A stretch of DNA of 64,000 bases from Actinomadura spongiicola (GCF_003432485.1 NZ_QVNQ01000010.1:62001-126000); one strand, 5' to 3'; positions 40,976 to 49,314 are shown, counted from the first letter of the stretch. The notes: generated by a model not told the origin, from the letters alone. Translations and numbers: made by a program.

Positions 40976-42709
40976 TCAGGGGCGGGGGATGTTGCGGAGA
41001 TTACTGCGAGCGAGGTCGAGCATCTTGCCGACGCCTCCGGTGAGGACGGTCTTTCCGGCGGCCAGCGCGAAACCCTTCACCTGCTGTGGCGTGATGTGCG
41101 GGGGAATGGAGAGGGCGTTCGGGTCGGTGACGACGTCCAAGAGGTAGGGGCCGGGGGCGGCGAGGGCCCGTTCCATGACCGTGCGGACGTCGGAGGGACG
41201 TTCGACGCGGGCGGAGTCGATGCCGATGGCCTGCGCGATCGCGGCGTAGTCGACGGGCTCGTGGTCGGTCTCGTAGGACGGGAAACCGTCCACCAGCATT
41301 TCGAGACGAACCATGCCCAATGACGCGTTGTTGAACAGGATGATCTTCACGGGAACGCGGTGCAGTTTCACCGTGAGGAGTTCGCCGAGCAGCATGCCGA
41401 GGCCGCCGTCGCCGGAGACGGAGATGACCTGCCGCCCGGGGGCGCCGTACTGGGCGCCGATGGCGTGCGGAAGCGCGTTCGCCATCGAACCGTGGACGAA
41501 CGAGCCCATGACGCGGCGGCGACCGTTCGGCGTGATGTAGCGGGCCACCCAGACGTTGCACATGCCGGTGTCCACGGTGAATATCGCGTCGTCGGCGGCG
41601 AGGTCGTCCAGGACGCTCGCCACGAACTCCGGGTGGATCGGGACGTGCTTCTCGATGTCGCGCGTGTAGGCGGAGACGACGTTCTCCAAGGCGCGTGCGT
41701 GGCGGCGCAGCATCTCGTCCAGGTACGACCGGTCGTGTTTCTGCCGCACCTTGTCGAGGACGAGACGGAGCGTTTCCCCGATGTCGCCGTGGACCGCCAG
41801 ATCGAGAGGCGTTCGCCGGCCCAGCTTGGACGGGTCGTCGTCGATCTGAATGGTGTTCTTCCCCGGCAGGAACGGGTCGTACGGGAAGTCGGTGCCGAGG
41901 AGGAGAACCAGATCGGCCTCCTGCATCGCCTCGTAGCAGGCGCCGTAGCCGAGCAGCCCGCTCATGCCCACATCGAACGGGTTGTCGTACTGGATCCATT
42001 CCTTGCCGCGCAGGGCATGGCCGATGGGGGAGAGCAGCTTGTGGGCGAGCCCCATCACCTCGGAATGGGCGTCCTGGGCGCCCGAGCCGCAGAACAACAT
42101 GACCTTGCGGGCCCGGTTCAACGCACCGGCGAGCCGTTCCACCTGGTCGGACGGAGGCCGGACGATCCCCTTGCGCACGAGGAAATCGTGTTCCCCGGTC
42201 GGATTGGCGGTGTCCTTGCTGGCGACGTCACCCGGCAGCGTCAGGACGGAGACACCGCCGAGGCCGACCGCGTGCTGGATCGCGGTGCGGAGAATGCGCG
42301 GCATCTGCGCGGGAGTGCTGATCGCCTCGCAGTAATGGCTACAGTCGACGAAGACCCGTTCGGGGTGCGTCTCCTGGAAATAGCCGCTGCCGATCTGCGT
42401 GCTCGGAATCTGCGACGCCATTGCCAGTACCGGCGCCCCCGACCGGTGCGCGTCGTACAGGCCCTGGATGAGGTGGGTGTTGCCGGGGCCGCAACTTCCC
42501 GCGCACACGGCGAGCCGTCCCGTCGTCTGGGCCTCCGCGGCGGCGGCGAACGCCCCGGCCTCCTCGTTGCGGACGTGCACCCAGTCGATGCCGTCCGTGC
42601 GGCGGACGGCGTCCACGATCGGGTTGAGACTGTCGCCGACCACCCCGTAGATCCGGCGGACACCGGCCTGCCGCAACACCGCGATGAACTGGTCGGCGAC
42701 CGTCGCCAT
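40976..42709 (-). CDS. poxB: Thiamine-diphosphate-dependent pyruvate oxidase/dehydrogenase
   Basis: Predicted 577 residues from ATG 42709 (GAGGG upstream). The N-terminal TPP domain has RIYGVVGDSLNPIVDAVRRT with Glu in VRNEEAGAFAAAAEAQ, the catalytic Glu. The central domain is VMLFCGSGAQDAHSEVMGL. The C-terminal TPP motif is SGDGGLGMLLGELL followed by FNNASLGMV (GDG to NN). This is the PoxB type, which decarboxylates pyruvate to acetate and CO2 with FAD and passes electrons to quinone. The membrane-binding C-terminal extension is short. A peripheral membrane role is inferred. It is divergent from a MarR regulator. Confidence 0.88.
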   Translation of the reverse strand: MATVADQFIAVLRQAGVRRIYGVVGDSLNPIVDAVRRTDGIDWVHVRNEEAGAFAAAAEAQTTGRLAVCAGSCGPGNTHLIQGLYDAHRSGAPVLAMASQIPSTQIGSGYFQETHPERVFVDCSHYCEAISTPAQMPRILRTAIQHAVGLGGVSVLTLPGDVASKDTANPTGEHDFLVRKGIVRPPSDQVERLAGALNRARKVMLFCGSGAQDAHSEVMGLAHKLLSPIGHALRGKEWIQYDNPFDVGMSGLLGYGACYEAMQEADLVLLLGTDFPYDPFLPGKNTIQIDDDPSKLGRRTPLDLAVHGDIGETLRLVLDKVRQKHDRSYLDEMLRRHARALENVVSAYTRDIEKHVPIHPEFVASVLDDLAADDAIFTVDTGMCNVWVARYITPNGRRRVMGSFVHGSMANALPHAIGAQYGAPGRQVISVSGDGGLGMLLGELLTVKLHRVPVKIILFNNASLGMVRLEMLVDGFPSYETDHEPVDYAAIAQAIGIDSARVERPSDVRTVMERALAAPGPYLLDVVTDPNALSIPPHITPQQVKGFALAAGKTVLTGGVGKMLDLARSNLRNIPRP

Positions 42710-42793
42710 CGTCCCTCCCCACACGCGCCCCGACGCGCTCCCCCTGCACCCATGCCCGACGATCTTCGGCTGACACTCGCGCCCCGGACGGGT

Positions 42794-42820
42794 TAAATGG
42801 TTTATACCTGAACCAGTTCA
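42794..42820. promoter_or_regulatory. Operator-like palindromes upstream of marR
   Basis: TAAA-TGG-TTTA (42794-42804) and TGAAC-CA-GTTCA (42809-42820) lie just ahead of the marR GTG at 42835. The first is similar to the palindrome TTAACGCGTTAA ahead of hmgA, so the two may be the same regulator's binding sites. AGGAGG follows directly. Confidence 0.55.
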
Positions 42821-42834
42821 AGGAGGTTCCCGAG

Positions 42835-43374
42835 GTGACGGTCACGGAGAGCAACGGCGACGACCTCGACTTCTGGTCGTTCGTCGACCTCGCCGGGCAC
42901 CGACTCTCGGACGAGTACGGTTTCCCGCACCGGCTGGCGACCCGCCTGCTGCTGACCCTCAACCGGGCCGCGGCGATCGTCACCTACGACCTGGAGTCCA
43001 CCGTGCACCGGCCGCGCGGACACTCGTGGGCGGCGTTCCGGCTGCTGTTCGTCACCTGGTTGGCAGGCCCGCTGGAGCCGGGCCGGGCCGCGGCGCTCGC
43101 GGGGATGAGCAGGGCCGCCGTGTCGAACCTGACGAAGACGCTGATCGCGGTCGGAATGATGGACCGCTCCCCCGGCGAGCGCGACGGCCGGTCGGTGATC
43201 CTGTCCCTGACCGACGAGGGGCAACGCGCGATGCTGGACATCTTCGCCGGACAGAACGAGCGGGAACGGCAGTGGGCGGACGCGCTCACCGAGACCGAAC
43301 AGCAAATGCTGATCATGCTGCTGGACAAGCTGATCGCGGGCCGCACCCGCTTCGACGCCCGCGAACGAACGTAG
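42835..43374 (+). CDS. MarR-family regulator of the homogentisate genes
   Basis: Predicted 179 residues, GTG start with AGGAGG 8 nt upstream. The winged helix is at about 60-130: RGHSWAAFRLLFVTWLAGPLEPGRAAALAGMSRAAVSNLTKTLIAVGMMDRSPGERDGRSVILSLTDEG. The flanking dimer helices include DLAGHRLSDEYGFPHRLATRLLLTLNRAA. It lies 112 bp upstream of hmgA in the same direction with a palindrome in the gap. The position suggests that it represses homogentisate genes until a pathway compound is present. Confidence 0.88.
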   Translation: MTVTESNGDDLDFWSFVDLAGHRLSDEYGFPHRLATRLLLTLNRAAAIVTYDLESTVHRPRGHSWAAFRLLFVTWLAGPLEPGRAAALAGMSRAAVSNLTKTLIAVGMMDRSPGERDGRSVILSLTDEGQRAMLDIFAGQNERERQWADALTETEQQMLIMLLDKLIAGRTRFDARERT

Positions 43375-43455
43375 TCCGTCCTCCGGCCCGTTCCGCGGAG
43401 CGGGTTAGGCCCTTCCCTCTGCCGGAGAAGAGTCGTAGTGTCGGCACGAAAATAG

Positions 43456-43467
43456 TTAACGCGTTAA
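43456..43467. promoter_or_regulatory. hmgA operator-like palindrome
   Basis: TTAACGCGTTAA, a perfect 12-bp palindrome, lies 19 bp upstream of the hmgA start codon, and GGAGG follows. It resembles the TAAA-TGG-TTTA element upstream of marR. Confidence 0.6.
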
Positions 43468-43486
43468 TCATCGGAGGCGATGGACC

Positions 43487-44692
43487 ATGGCCCACTACCG
43501 CCGGGTCGGCCACGTGCCGCCGAAACGGCACACCCAACATCGTCACAACGATCACGGGGGTGGCGAAGGGCGGCTCTACTTCGAGGAGCTGATGGGCGAG
43601 GAGGGGTTCTCGTCGGACTCGTCCCTCCTGTACCACCGGGAGATCCCGTCCGCGATCGTCGACTCGCAGCCGTGGGAGATCCCGGACGCGGCCACCACGC
43701 CGAACCATCCGCTGAAGCCGCGCCATCTCAAGCTGCACGACCTGTTCCCGAAGGAGACCTGGGCCGAGACCGACGTCGTCACCGGCCGCCGGTTGATCCT
43801 CGGCAACAGCGACGTCCGGCTGTCGTATGTCGTCTCCGCCGCCGACTCGCCGCTGTACCGCAACGCCACCGGTGACGAGATCGTCTACATCGAGTCCGGC
43901 ACCGCGACCGTCGAGACGGTCTTCGGGTCGTTGGAGGTGAAGGCGGGCGACTACGTCATCGTCCCGACGTCCACGACGCACCGCTGGCTGCCCACCGGCG
44001 ACCAGCCACTACGCGCGTACGCCATCGAGGCCACGGGACACACCGCGCCGCCGAAACGCTACCTGTCGCGGTACGGGCAGTTCTTGGAGCACGCCCCGTA
44101 CTGCGAACGCGACCTGCACGGCCCCGGCGACCCGATCCAGGTGGACGGCACCGACGTCGAGGTCCTCGTCAAGCATCGCGGGTCGCGCGGCCTCACCGGC
44201 ACGCGGATGACGTACGCCCGGCACCCGTTCGACGTCGTCGGCTGGGACGGCTGCCTCTACCCGTTCACGTTCAGCGTCCATGACTTCGAGCCGATCACGG
44301 GCCGCGTGCACCAGCCGCCGCCCGCCCATCAGGTGTTCGAGGGCCACAACTTCGTGGTGTGCAACTTCGTGCCCCGCAAGGTCGACTACCACCCGCTGTC
44401 GATTCCGGTGCCCTACTACCACTCCAACGTCGACTCCGACGAGGTCATGTTCTACTGCGGCGGCGACTACGAGGCGCGCAAGGGCTCCGGTATCGGGCAG
44501 GGGTCGGTGTCCGTCCATCCCGGCGGGTTCGCGCACGGCCCGCAGCCGGGCGCGTACGAGCGCAGCATCGGCGTCGAGTTCTTCGACGAGCTGGCCGTCA
44601 TGGTGGACACCTTCCATCCGCTCGAACTCGGTGAGGGCGGTCTGGCCTGCGAGGACGACGCGTACGCCTGGACCTGGGCGAGGCAGCGGTGA
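43487..44692 (+). CDS. hmgA: Homogentisate 1,2-dioxygenase
   Basis: Predicted 401 residues. HmgA-type cupin: YRRVGHVPPKRHTQHRH at the start, then the central ESGTATVETVFGSLEVKAGDYVIVPTSTTHRW. The C-terminal iron site is in PYYHSNVDSDEVMFYCGGDYEARK (His and Glu) and VSVHPGGFAHGPQPG. The Fe(II) enzyme opens the homogentisate ring to maleylacetoacetate in tyrosine/phenylalanine breakdown. It is slightly shorter than the roughly 440-residue proteobacterial enzymes, as is normal in actinomycetes. The next gene starts inside its stop codon (GTGA). Confidence 0.93.
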   Translation: MAHYRRVGHVPPKRHTQHRHNDHGGGEGRLYFEELMGEEGFSSDSSLLYHREIPSAIVDSQPWEIPDAATTPNHPLKPRHLKLHDLFPKETWAETDVVTGRRLILGNSDVRLSYVVSAADSPLYRNATGDEIVYIESGTATVETVFGSLEVKAGDYVIVPTSTTHRWLPTGDQPLRAYAIEATGHTAPPKRYLSRYGQFLEHAPYCERDLHGPGDPIQVDGTDVEVLVKHRGSRGLTGTRMTYARHPFDVVGWDGCLYPFTFSVHDFEPITGRVHQPPPAHQVFEGHNFVVCNFVPRKVDYHPLSIPVPYYHSNVDSDEVMFYCGGDYEARKGSGIGQGSVSVHPGGFAHGPQPGAYERSIGVEFFDELAVMVDTFHPLELGEGGLACEDDAYAWTWARQR

Positions 44693-45534
44693 CCGGCTTC
44701 CCGACCTTCGCCCTCGGCCTCTGCGACGACGCGGCCGTGTTCCCGCCCGGCCTGGCCCCGCTCGCCGTCGCCGTTCCGGCGCACCGCGCCCACCGCTCCT
44801 CCTCGTACGCCGAGCTCGTCGGCCCGCTCGTCCTGCCCGCCTCGGCGCTGGACGAGCTGGAACCGCTCCTGCGCGACTCCGACCCCCTCGATCTGTCGAT
44901 CACCGCGCCGGGCGGCCCGTGCGAGGCCGCGAAGGCGGTCGCGACGGCCGCGCACCTGCCCGTCGACGTGCGCGGGCTGGAGGTCGCCGTCCCGCCGGGG
45001 ATGGGGTCTGACGAGTTCTTCCGGGTTCTCGGCAGCGTCGACGTGCCCGTCTACGTCGAGGTCCCCCGGGACGAACGGCGTGCGTCGATCATCGCGGCGG
45101 TCGCCGAGCTCGGGCACCGCGCGAAATTCCGCACCGGCGGCGTGAAACCCCAGCTGTATCCGAGTCCGGAGGAGCTGGCCGCCGCGATCAAGGCGGTGGT
45201 GGACGCGGGCGTCCCCTTCAAGGCGACGGCGGGGCTGCACCATCCCGTCCGTAACACCGACCCGGAGACCGGTTTCCACCAGCACGGGTTCCTGAACCTG
45301 CTGCTGGCGACCGACGCTGCCGCTGATGGCCGCCCGGTGGACGAGTTGGCCGCCATTCTCGCCGACCGTGACGCGGCGTCCGTGGCGTCCCGGGTCGCCG
45401 GGCTCGGGGAGCGGCGGACGGTCGCCGCCCGCGCCCGGTTCCTGTCGTTCGGGACGTGCAGCATCACCGATCCGCTGCACGAACTCACCGACCTCGGCCT
45501 GCTCACGCCCATCCTCCAGGAGTCCGCCCGATGA
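44689..45534 (+). CDS. Unknown barrel-like protein inside the homogentisate operon
   Basis: Predicted 281 residues, GTG start overlapping the hmgA stop by 4 bp; its own stop overlaps the fahA start by 4 bp. It has strand-helix repeats resembling a TIM barrel: TFALGLCDDAAVFPPGL, VDVRGLEVAVPPGMGS, VPVYVEVPRDERRAS and HRAKFRTGGVKPQLYPS, then GVPFKATAGLHHPVRN. KATAGLHHP and KFRTGG could hold catalytic Lys/His/Arg. I do not recognise the family. The position between dioxygenase and hydrolase is where maleylacetoacetate isomerase would act, and no GST-type isomerase gene is visible. An isomerase role is therefore an attractive but unproven inference. Confidence 0.8.
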   Translation: MTGFPTFALGLCDDAAVFPPGLAPLAVAVPAHRAHRSSSYAELVGPLVLPASALDELEPLLRDSDPLDLSITAPGGPCEAAKAVATAAHLPVDVRGLEVAVPPGMGSDEFFRVLGSVDVPVYVEVPRDERRASIIAAVAELGHRAKFRTGGVKPQLYPSPEELAAAIKAVVDAGVPFKATAGLHHPVRNTDPETGFHQHGFLNLLLATDAAADGRPVDELAAILADRDAASVASRVAGLGERRTVAARARFLSFGTCSITDPLHELTDLGLLTPILQESAR

Positions 45535-46697
45535 CCCGCGTCGCGATACCCGAGGACTCGCTCTTCGGGCTCGCCAACCTGCCCTACGGCGTGTTCTCCA
45601 CGCCGGGCACCCGGCCCCGCGTCGGCGTCCGCGTCGCCGACTCCGTCGTCGACCTGACCGTCCTCGACGACGTGTTCGCCGCGCCGTACCTCAACCCGTT
45701 CATGGCGCAGGGGCACGCGCGGTGGGTGGAGGTCCGCGAACGGATCCGCGACCTGGTCTCAGGCGACGTGGACGACGCGGCCGTCCATCCGGTCGACGCG
45801 GTCACGTTGCACCTGCCGTTCGAGGTGGCCGACTACGTCGACTTCTACGCGTCCGAACACCACGCGTCCAACCTCGGGCGTCTCTTCCGTCCCGGGTCCG
45901 AGCCGCTGCAACCGAACTGGAAGCACCTGCCCGTCGGCTACCACGGGCGCGCCGGGACGGTCGTGCCGTCCGGGACGGACATCGTCCGGCCGAGCGGCCA
46001 GCGCAAGCCCCCGTCCGACGCGGCGCCGTCGTACGGGGCGAGCCGCCGCCTGGACATCGAGGCCGAGGTCGGTTTCGTCGTCGGCACCGGGTCTCCGCTC
46101 GGCACCCCGGTCGGCGTGGACGACTTCGGCGAACGGGTCTTCGGGGTCGTCCTCGTCAACGACTGGTCGGCGCGGGACATCCAGGCGTGGGAATACGTGC
46201 CGCTGGGCCCGTTCCTCGGGAAGAGCTTCGCGACGTCCATCTCCCCTTGGGTCGTGCCGCTTCTCGCCTTGGAATCGGCCCGGGTCGCGACCCCACCCCA
46301 GGACCCGGAACCGCTTCCGTACCTGCGCGAGAAGAACCCGTGGGGCCTCGACCTCGATCTGAGCATCTCCTGGAACGGGCAGGTCGTGTCCCGTCCGCCC
46401 TACCGGGAGATGTACTGGTCACCGGCGCAGATGCTCGCGCACCTGACGGTGAACGGGGCGTCGTCCCGCACCGGTGACCTGTTCGCGTCCGGGACGGTCT
46501 CCGGCCCCGACCGGGACCAGCGCGGCGCGTTCATCGAGCTGACCTGGGGCGGCGCGGAGCCCGTCGAGGTGAACGGCGAGCCCCGCACCTTCCTGGAGGA
46601 CGGCGACGAGGTGGTCATCTCCGCGACCGCGCCCGGCCCGCCCGGCACCCGCATCGGCTTCGGGGAGGTGACGGGCCGCGTCCTGCCCGCCCGCTGA
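45531..46697 (+). CDS. fahA: Fumarylacetoacetase
   Basis: Predicted 388 residues from ATG 45531 (ATGA overlap with the previous stop). It has the FAH N-terminal SH3-like domain (LFGLANLPYGVFSTPGTRPRVGV) and the catalytic FAH domain. Metal ligands are in VDFYASEHHA (Asp), LDIEAEVGFVVG (the ExE pair) and VLVNDWSARDIQ (Asp). The loop AWEYVPLGPFLGKSFATSISPWVV is the usual family signature. It hydrolyses fumarylacetoacetate to fumarate and acetoacetate and completes the route. It ends 4 bp before a convergent gene. Confidence 0.95.
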   Translation: MTRVAIPEDSLFGLANLPYGVFSTPGTRPRVGVRVADSVVDLTVLDDVFAAPYLNPFMAQGHARWVEVRERIRDLVSGDVDDAAVHPVDAVTLHLPFEVADYVDFYASEHHASNLGRLFRPGSEPLQPNWKHLPVGYHGRAGTVVPSGTDIVRPSGQRKPPSDAAPSYGASRRLDIEAEVGFVVGTGSPLGTPVGVDDFGERVFGVVLVNDWSARDIQAWEYVPLGPFLGKSFATSISPWVVPLLALESARVATPPQDPEPLPYLREKNPWGLDLDLSISWNGQVVSRPPYREMYWSPAQMLAHLTVNGASSRTGDLFASGTVSGPDRDQRGAFIELTWGGAEPVEVNGEPRTFLEDGDEVVISATAPGPPGTRIGFGEVTGRVLPAR

Positions 46698-46701
46698 CCC
46701 T

Positions 46702-47151
46702 TCAGTGCGCGGGGACCGGGTTCCGGAGGGTCACGTTGATCGTGTTCCACGCGTTCATCGCGGCGATCGCCATCACCAGACCGGCGAGCGTCTTCTCGTC
46801 GTAGTGGTCGGCGGCCGCGTCCCAGACGTCGTCCGGGACCCCGTCCGGCTCGTCCGCGATCCGGGTGGCGGCCTCGGCGAGCGCGAGGGCCGCCCGCTCC
46901 TCGTCGGAGTAGAACGGCGCCTCCCGCCACGCCGCGACGGACCAGATCCGCTCATCGGTCTCCCCCGCCTTCTTGGCGTCCCGCGAGTGCATGTTCACGC
47001 AGAACCCGCAGCCGTTGATCTGGCTGACCCGCAGCCTGACCAGCTCCAGGGTGCGGTGCGGGACGCCACTGGCGAAGACGAACGACTCCAGCGCCAGCAT
47101 CGCCTTGTACCCCTCGGCGGCGGACTTCCTGACGCTCAATCGTGGCTGCAT
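46702..47151 (-). CDS. Carboxymuconolactone decarboxylase/AhpD-like protein
   Basis: Predicted 149 residues. The AhpD-type helical core has the redox pair Cys48 and Cys51 in QINGCGFCVNMHSRDA, then ERIWSVAAWREAPFYSDEERAALALAEAATRI. Such CxxC proteins reduce peroxides with a thiol relay, or serve as alkylhydroperoxidase partners. GGGAGG lies 8 nt upstream. A 25-bp operator shared with the Rrf2 gene lies 16 bp upstream, so this is likely the regulator's target. Confidence 0.9.
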   Translation of the reverse strand: MQPRLSVRKSAAEGYKAMLALESFVFASGVPHRTLELVRLRVSQINGCGFCVNMHSRDAKKAGETDERIWSVAAWREAPFYSDEERAALALAEAATRIADEPDGVPDDVWDAAADHYDEKTLAGLVMAIAAMNAWNTINVTLRNPVPAH

Positions 47152-47166
47152 TGACGATTCCTCCCT

Positions 47167-47191
47167 ATTCTGGATATGGAATATCCAGGAT
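47167..47191. promoter_or_regulatory. Rrf2 operator upstream of the AhpD-like gene
   Basis: This 25-bp site reads ATTCTGGATAT, GGA, ATATCCAGGAT: two arms around a 3-nt centre with one mismatch. It ends 16 nt before the AhpD-like start codon. The same 25-bp pattern recurs at 47711-47735 ahead of the Rrf2 gene. Confidence 0.75.
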
Positions 47192-47224
47192 CCTTGCGCG
47201 TGTCGCCCCTGGTGGGCGGCACGA

Positions 47225-47710
47225 TCAGGTCCGCAGGTTCGCGAACCGGTTGCGGACGTTGCCGGGCGTGGCCGGTTCCCGCTTCTCGACCGTCCTCTTC
47301 AGGTCGGCGATGGTCTGACCCGCCAGTTCCCTGCGCCACGCCATCTCCGCGCGCCACATGGACTGCGAGATGGCGCACGTCTTCCGGTAGTCGACCCCCT
47401 CGTGGTCTCCGGGAATCCGGCGGAGGATCTCCTCGCACCGGAACGCCTGCTCGGCGCCCTCGATCGCGGTCACCACGTCCAGCATGGTGATGTCCTCGGA
47501 GGCCCGGGCGAGCCGGAATCCGCCCCTGGGCCCGGACGTGGACGTGAGGATCCCCGCCCGCGCCAGCGCCTGGAGCTGCTTGTTCAGGTAGGCCGCCGGG
47601 AGACTGAAGAACCCCGCCAGCTTGGCCGCCGGCATGGCCTCACCGGGCTCCAGCCAGGCGAGGTTGATGCAACTGTGGAGCGCCCACTCGACACCCTCAC
47701 TCATCCGCAT
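47225..47710 (-). CDS. Rrf2-family transcriptional regulator
   Basis: Predicted 161 residues. The N-terminal winged helix MRMSEGVEWALHSCINLAWLEPGEAMPAAKLAGFFSLPAAYLNKQLQALARAGILTS is typical, followed by GPRGGFRLARASEDITMLDVVTAIEGAE. Conserved cysteines lie in FRCEEILRR and RKTCAIS, positions that bind Fe-S or sense oxidants in some members. The ATG abuts the operator; a second ATG at 47704 has AGGA 7 nt upstream, inside that operator. It probably represses itself and the AhpD-like gene. Confidence 0.9.
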   Translation of the reverse strand: MRMSEGVEWALHSCINLAWLEPGEAMPAAKLAGFFSLPAAYLNKQLQALARAGILTSTSGPRGGFRLARASEDITMLDVVTAIEGAEQAFRCEEILRRIPGDHEGVDYRKTCAISQSMWRAEMAWRRELAGQTIADLKRTVEKREPATPGNVRNRFANLRT

Positions 47711-47735
47711 ATCCTGGATATTAAACGTCCAGGAT
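47711..47735. promoter_or_regulatory. Rrf2 operator at its own start
   Basis: ATCCTGGA, 9 nt, TCCAGGAT: perfect 8-bp arms directly adjacent to the Rrf2 start codon. The match to 47167-47191 extends across the centre, giving a shared 25-bp autoregulatory site. It also covers the promoter region of the divergent GNAT gene. Confidence 0.75.
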
Positions 47736-47772
47736 CACCGGGTCAACCCGGAAAGTCATAGAATTTCATCCC

Positions 47773-48312
47773 GTGACGCATGTCAGTCCCTCCTTCCGCA
47801 CGGCCACCGAGGCCGACATCCCCGCCCTCGTCGCGCTCATCGAGTCCGCCTACCGCGGTGACGCGAGCCGCGTCGGCTGGACGACCGAGGCCGACCTCCT
47901 CGACGGCCAGCGCATCGACTCCGACATGGTCGAGGCCGTGGTGAACAGCGAGAACGGCCTGATGCTCCTCGCCGAGAACGACGGCGCCCTCGACGCCTGC
48001 TGCCAGGTGGAGAAACGCGCCGACCACGCCTACTTCGGAACGTTCGCGGTCCGTCCCGATCGCCAGGGCGGCGGCCTCGGCAAGGCCCTCCTCGCCGAGG
48101 CCGAACGGATCGCCCGCGACGAGTGGGGCGCGCCCGAGATGCACATGACGGTGATCAGCCTTCGCGAGGACCTGATCGCCTGGTACGTCCGGCGCGGCTA
48201 CGTCCGCACGGGCGACCTGCGCCCGTTCCCCTACGGCGACGAACGCTACGGCCTACCCAAACGCGACGACCTCACCTTCGAACTCCTGACGAAGAAGCTC
48301 CACCGCGCCTGA
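47773..48312 (+). CDS. GNAT-family N-acetyltransferase
   Basis: Predicted 179 residues. GNAT motifs in order: FRTATEADIPALVALIESAYRG, then VEKRADHAYFGTFAVRPDRQGGGLGKALLAEAERIARDEWG (motif A, acetyl-CoA binding at RQGGGLG) and LIAWYVRRGYVRTGDLRPFPYG (motif B). The GTG start has no clear ribosome binding site, and 62 bp separate it from the Rrf2 start. Substrate unknown. Confidence 0.88.
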   Translation: MTHVSPSFRTATEADIPALVALIESAYRGDASRVGWTTEADLLDGQRIDSDMVEAVVNSENGLMLLAENDGALDACCQVEKRADHAYFGTFAVRPDRQGGGLGKALLAEAERIARDEWGAPEMHMTVISLREDLIAWYVRRGYVRTGDLRPFPYGDERYGLPKRDDLTFELLTKKLHRA

Positions 48313-48440
48313 CCCAGCCTTGCTCTGCTGTTTGAGACTCTCCAGGGTTCCTACCTTGACATCCAGCTGCTCTTCACGGGAAACCTTCACTACCTATTTC
48401 AATGACATGGTTGAAGGAGGCGATAGCAGGAGGTGAGGGC

Positions 48441-48647
48441 GTGAAGTTCGTTCTGGAAGTCGACATGGACCGAGGCGTCGTGGGTGAGGAGACCGTCCGC
48501 GAGTTGGAGCGCATCCTGCGGTACTGGGGCGGGAACCTCCGCCACTACGGGTTGAAGCCCGGCGACACCTCGGTCATCTATGACTCCGGTTACAGCGAGG
48601 TCGGCCGGTGGCACATCACCGACTCGGGGGAGGCGCCGCCGGAATGA
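48441..48647 (+). CDS. Small hypothetical protein
   Basis: Predicted 68 residues from GTG 48441, chosen because GGAGG lies 7 nt upstream; the frame is open 13 codons further. It reads VKFVLEVDMDRGVVGEETVRELERILRYWGGNLRHYGLKPGDTSVIYDSGYSEVGRWHI, a compact strand-helix-strand protein. I have the impression of a family frequent in mycelial actinomycetes but cannot name it. Its end overlaps the methyltransferase gene on the other strand by 32 bp. Confidence 0.7.
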   Translation: MKFVLEVDMDRGVVGEETVRELERILRYWGGNLRHYGLKPGDTSVIYDSGYSEVGRWHITDSGEAPPE

Positions 48648-49314
48648 GGCGGAATGCGAGGAAGGCGGGGAGCAGCTCCAGCTTCGCGTGGTCGTCCGGG
48701 TAGCGTTCGGCCATTTCCGGCACGGGACGCGGCTCCAGCAGCTCGTCGATGAAGAACCCGGCGGCACGGAACTCCGCGCAGATGGACGTCAACGGACGCC
48801 GCCACGCCCGGATCGGCCAGTCCCGGTCCGGGCTCAGCGACTCCTCCACGGGCTCCTCGGTGAAGTACGAGCCGCCCAGCCGCGTCCAGCTCATGGTCGG
48901 GTGCTCGGTCGACAGGACGAGCGCGCCGGACGGGCGCAAAATGCGGCGGAACTCTTCGAGCAGGGTCACCCGGTCGTCGAAGTAGTGCAGCGCCAACGCG
49001 AACACGACCAGGTCGGCCGAGCCGTCCGGGACCCAGGTCAACGGCTCGGTCAGGTCGTGGACGCGCAGGTCGGCGCGGCCGTCGCAGCGGGCGCGGGCGA
49101 GGTCCACGAAGGTGGGGCTCACATCGCAGCCGGTGACGCGGGCGCCGCGGTCCAGCAGTTCGCGGGCGTACAGGCCGGGGCCGCAGGCCGCGTCGAACAC
49201 GGCGAGACCGGCGACGTCACCGGCGAGGCCGAGCACGGCCGGACGATCGTAGAGGGCGTTGTGGGAGTTGTCCTCGGCATGGGCGGCGTATTCGTGGGCG
49301 AAGCGCTCGTACAT
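48616..49314 (-). CDS. Class I SAM-dependent methyltransferase
   Basis: Predicted 232 residues. Motif I is VFDAACGPGLYARELLDRGARVTGCDVSP and motif II-like DGSADLVVFALALHYFDD, then LLEEFRRILRPSGALVLSTEHPTMSW. This is the UbiE/Methyltransf_11 type with a small-molecule acceptor. The ATG has no strong ribosome binding site. It is convergent with the small protein gene, which it overlaps. Confidence 0.9.
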   Translation of the reverse strand: MYERFAHEYAAHAEDNSHNALYDRPAVLGLAGDVAGLAVFDAACGPGLYARELLDRGARVTGCDVSPTFVDLARARCDGRADLRVHDLTEPLTWVPDGSADLVVFALALHYFDDRVTLLEEFRRILRPSGALVLSTEHPTMSWTRLGGSYFTEEPVEESLSPDRDWPIRAWRRPLTSICAEFRAAGFFIDELLEPRPVPEMAERYPDDHAKLELLPAFLAFRLIPAAPPPSR

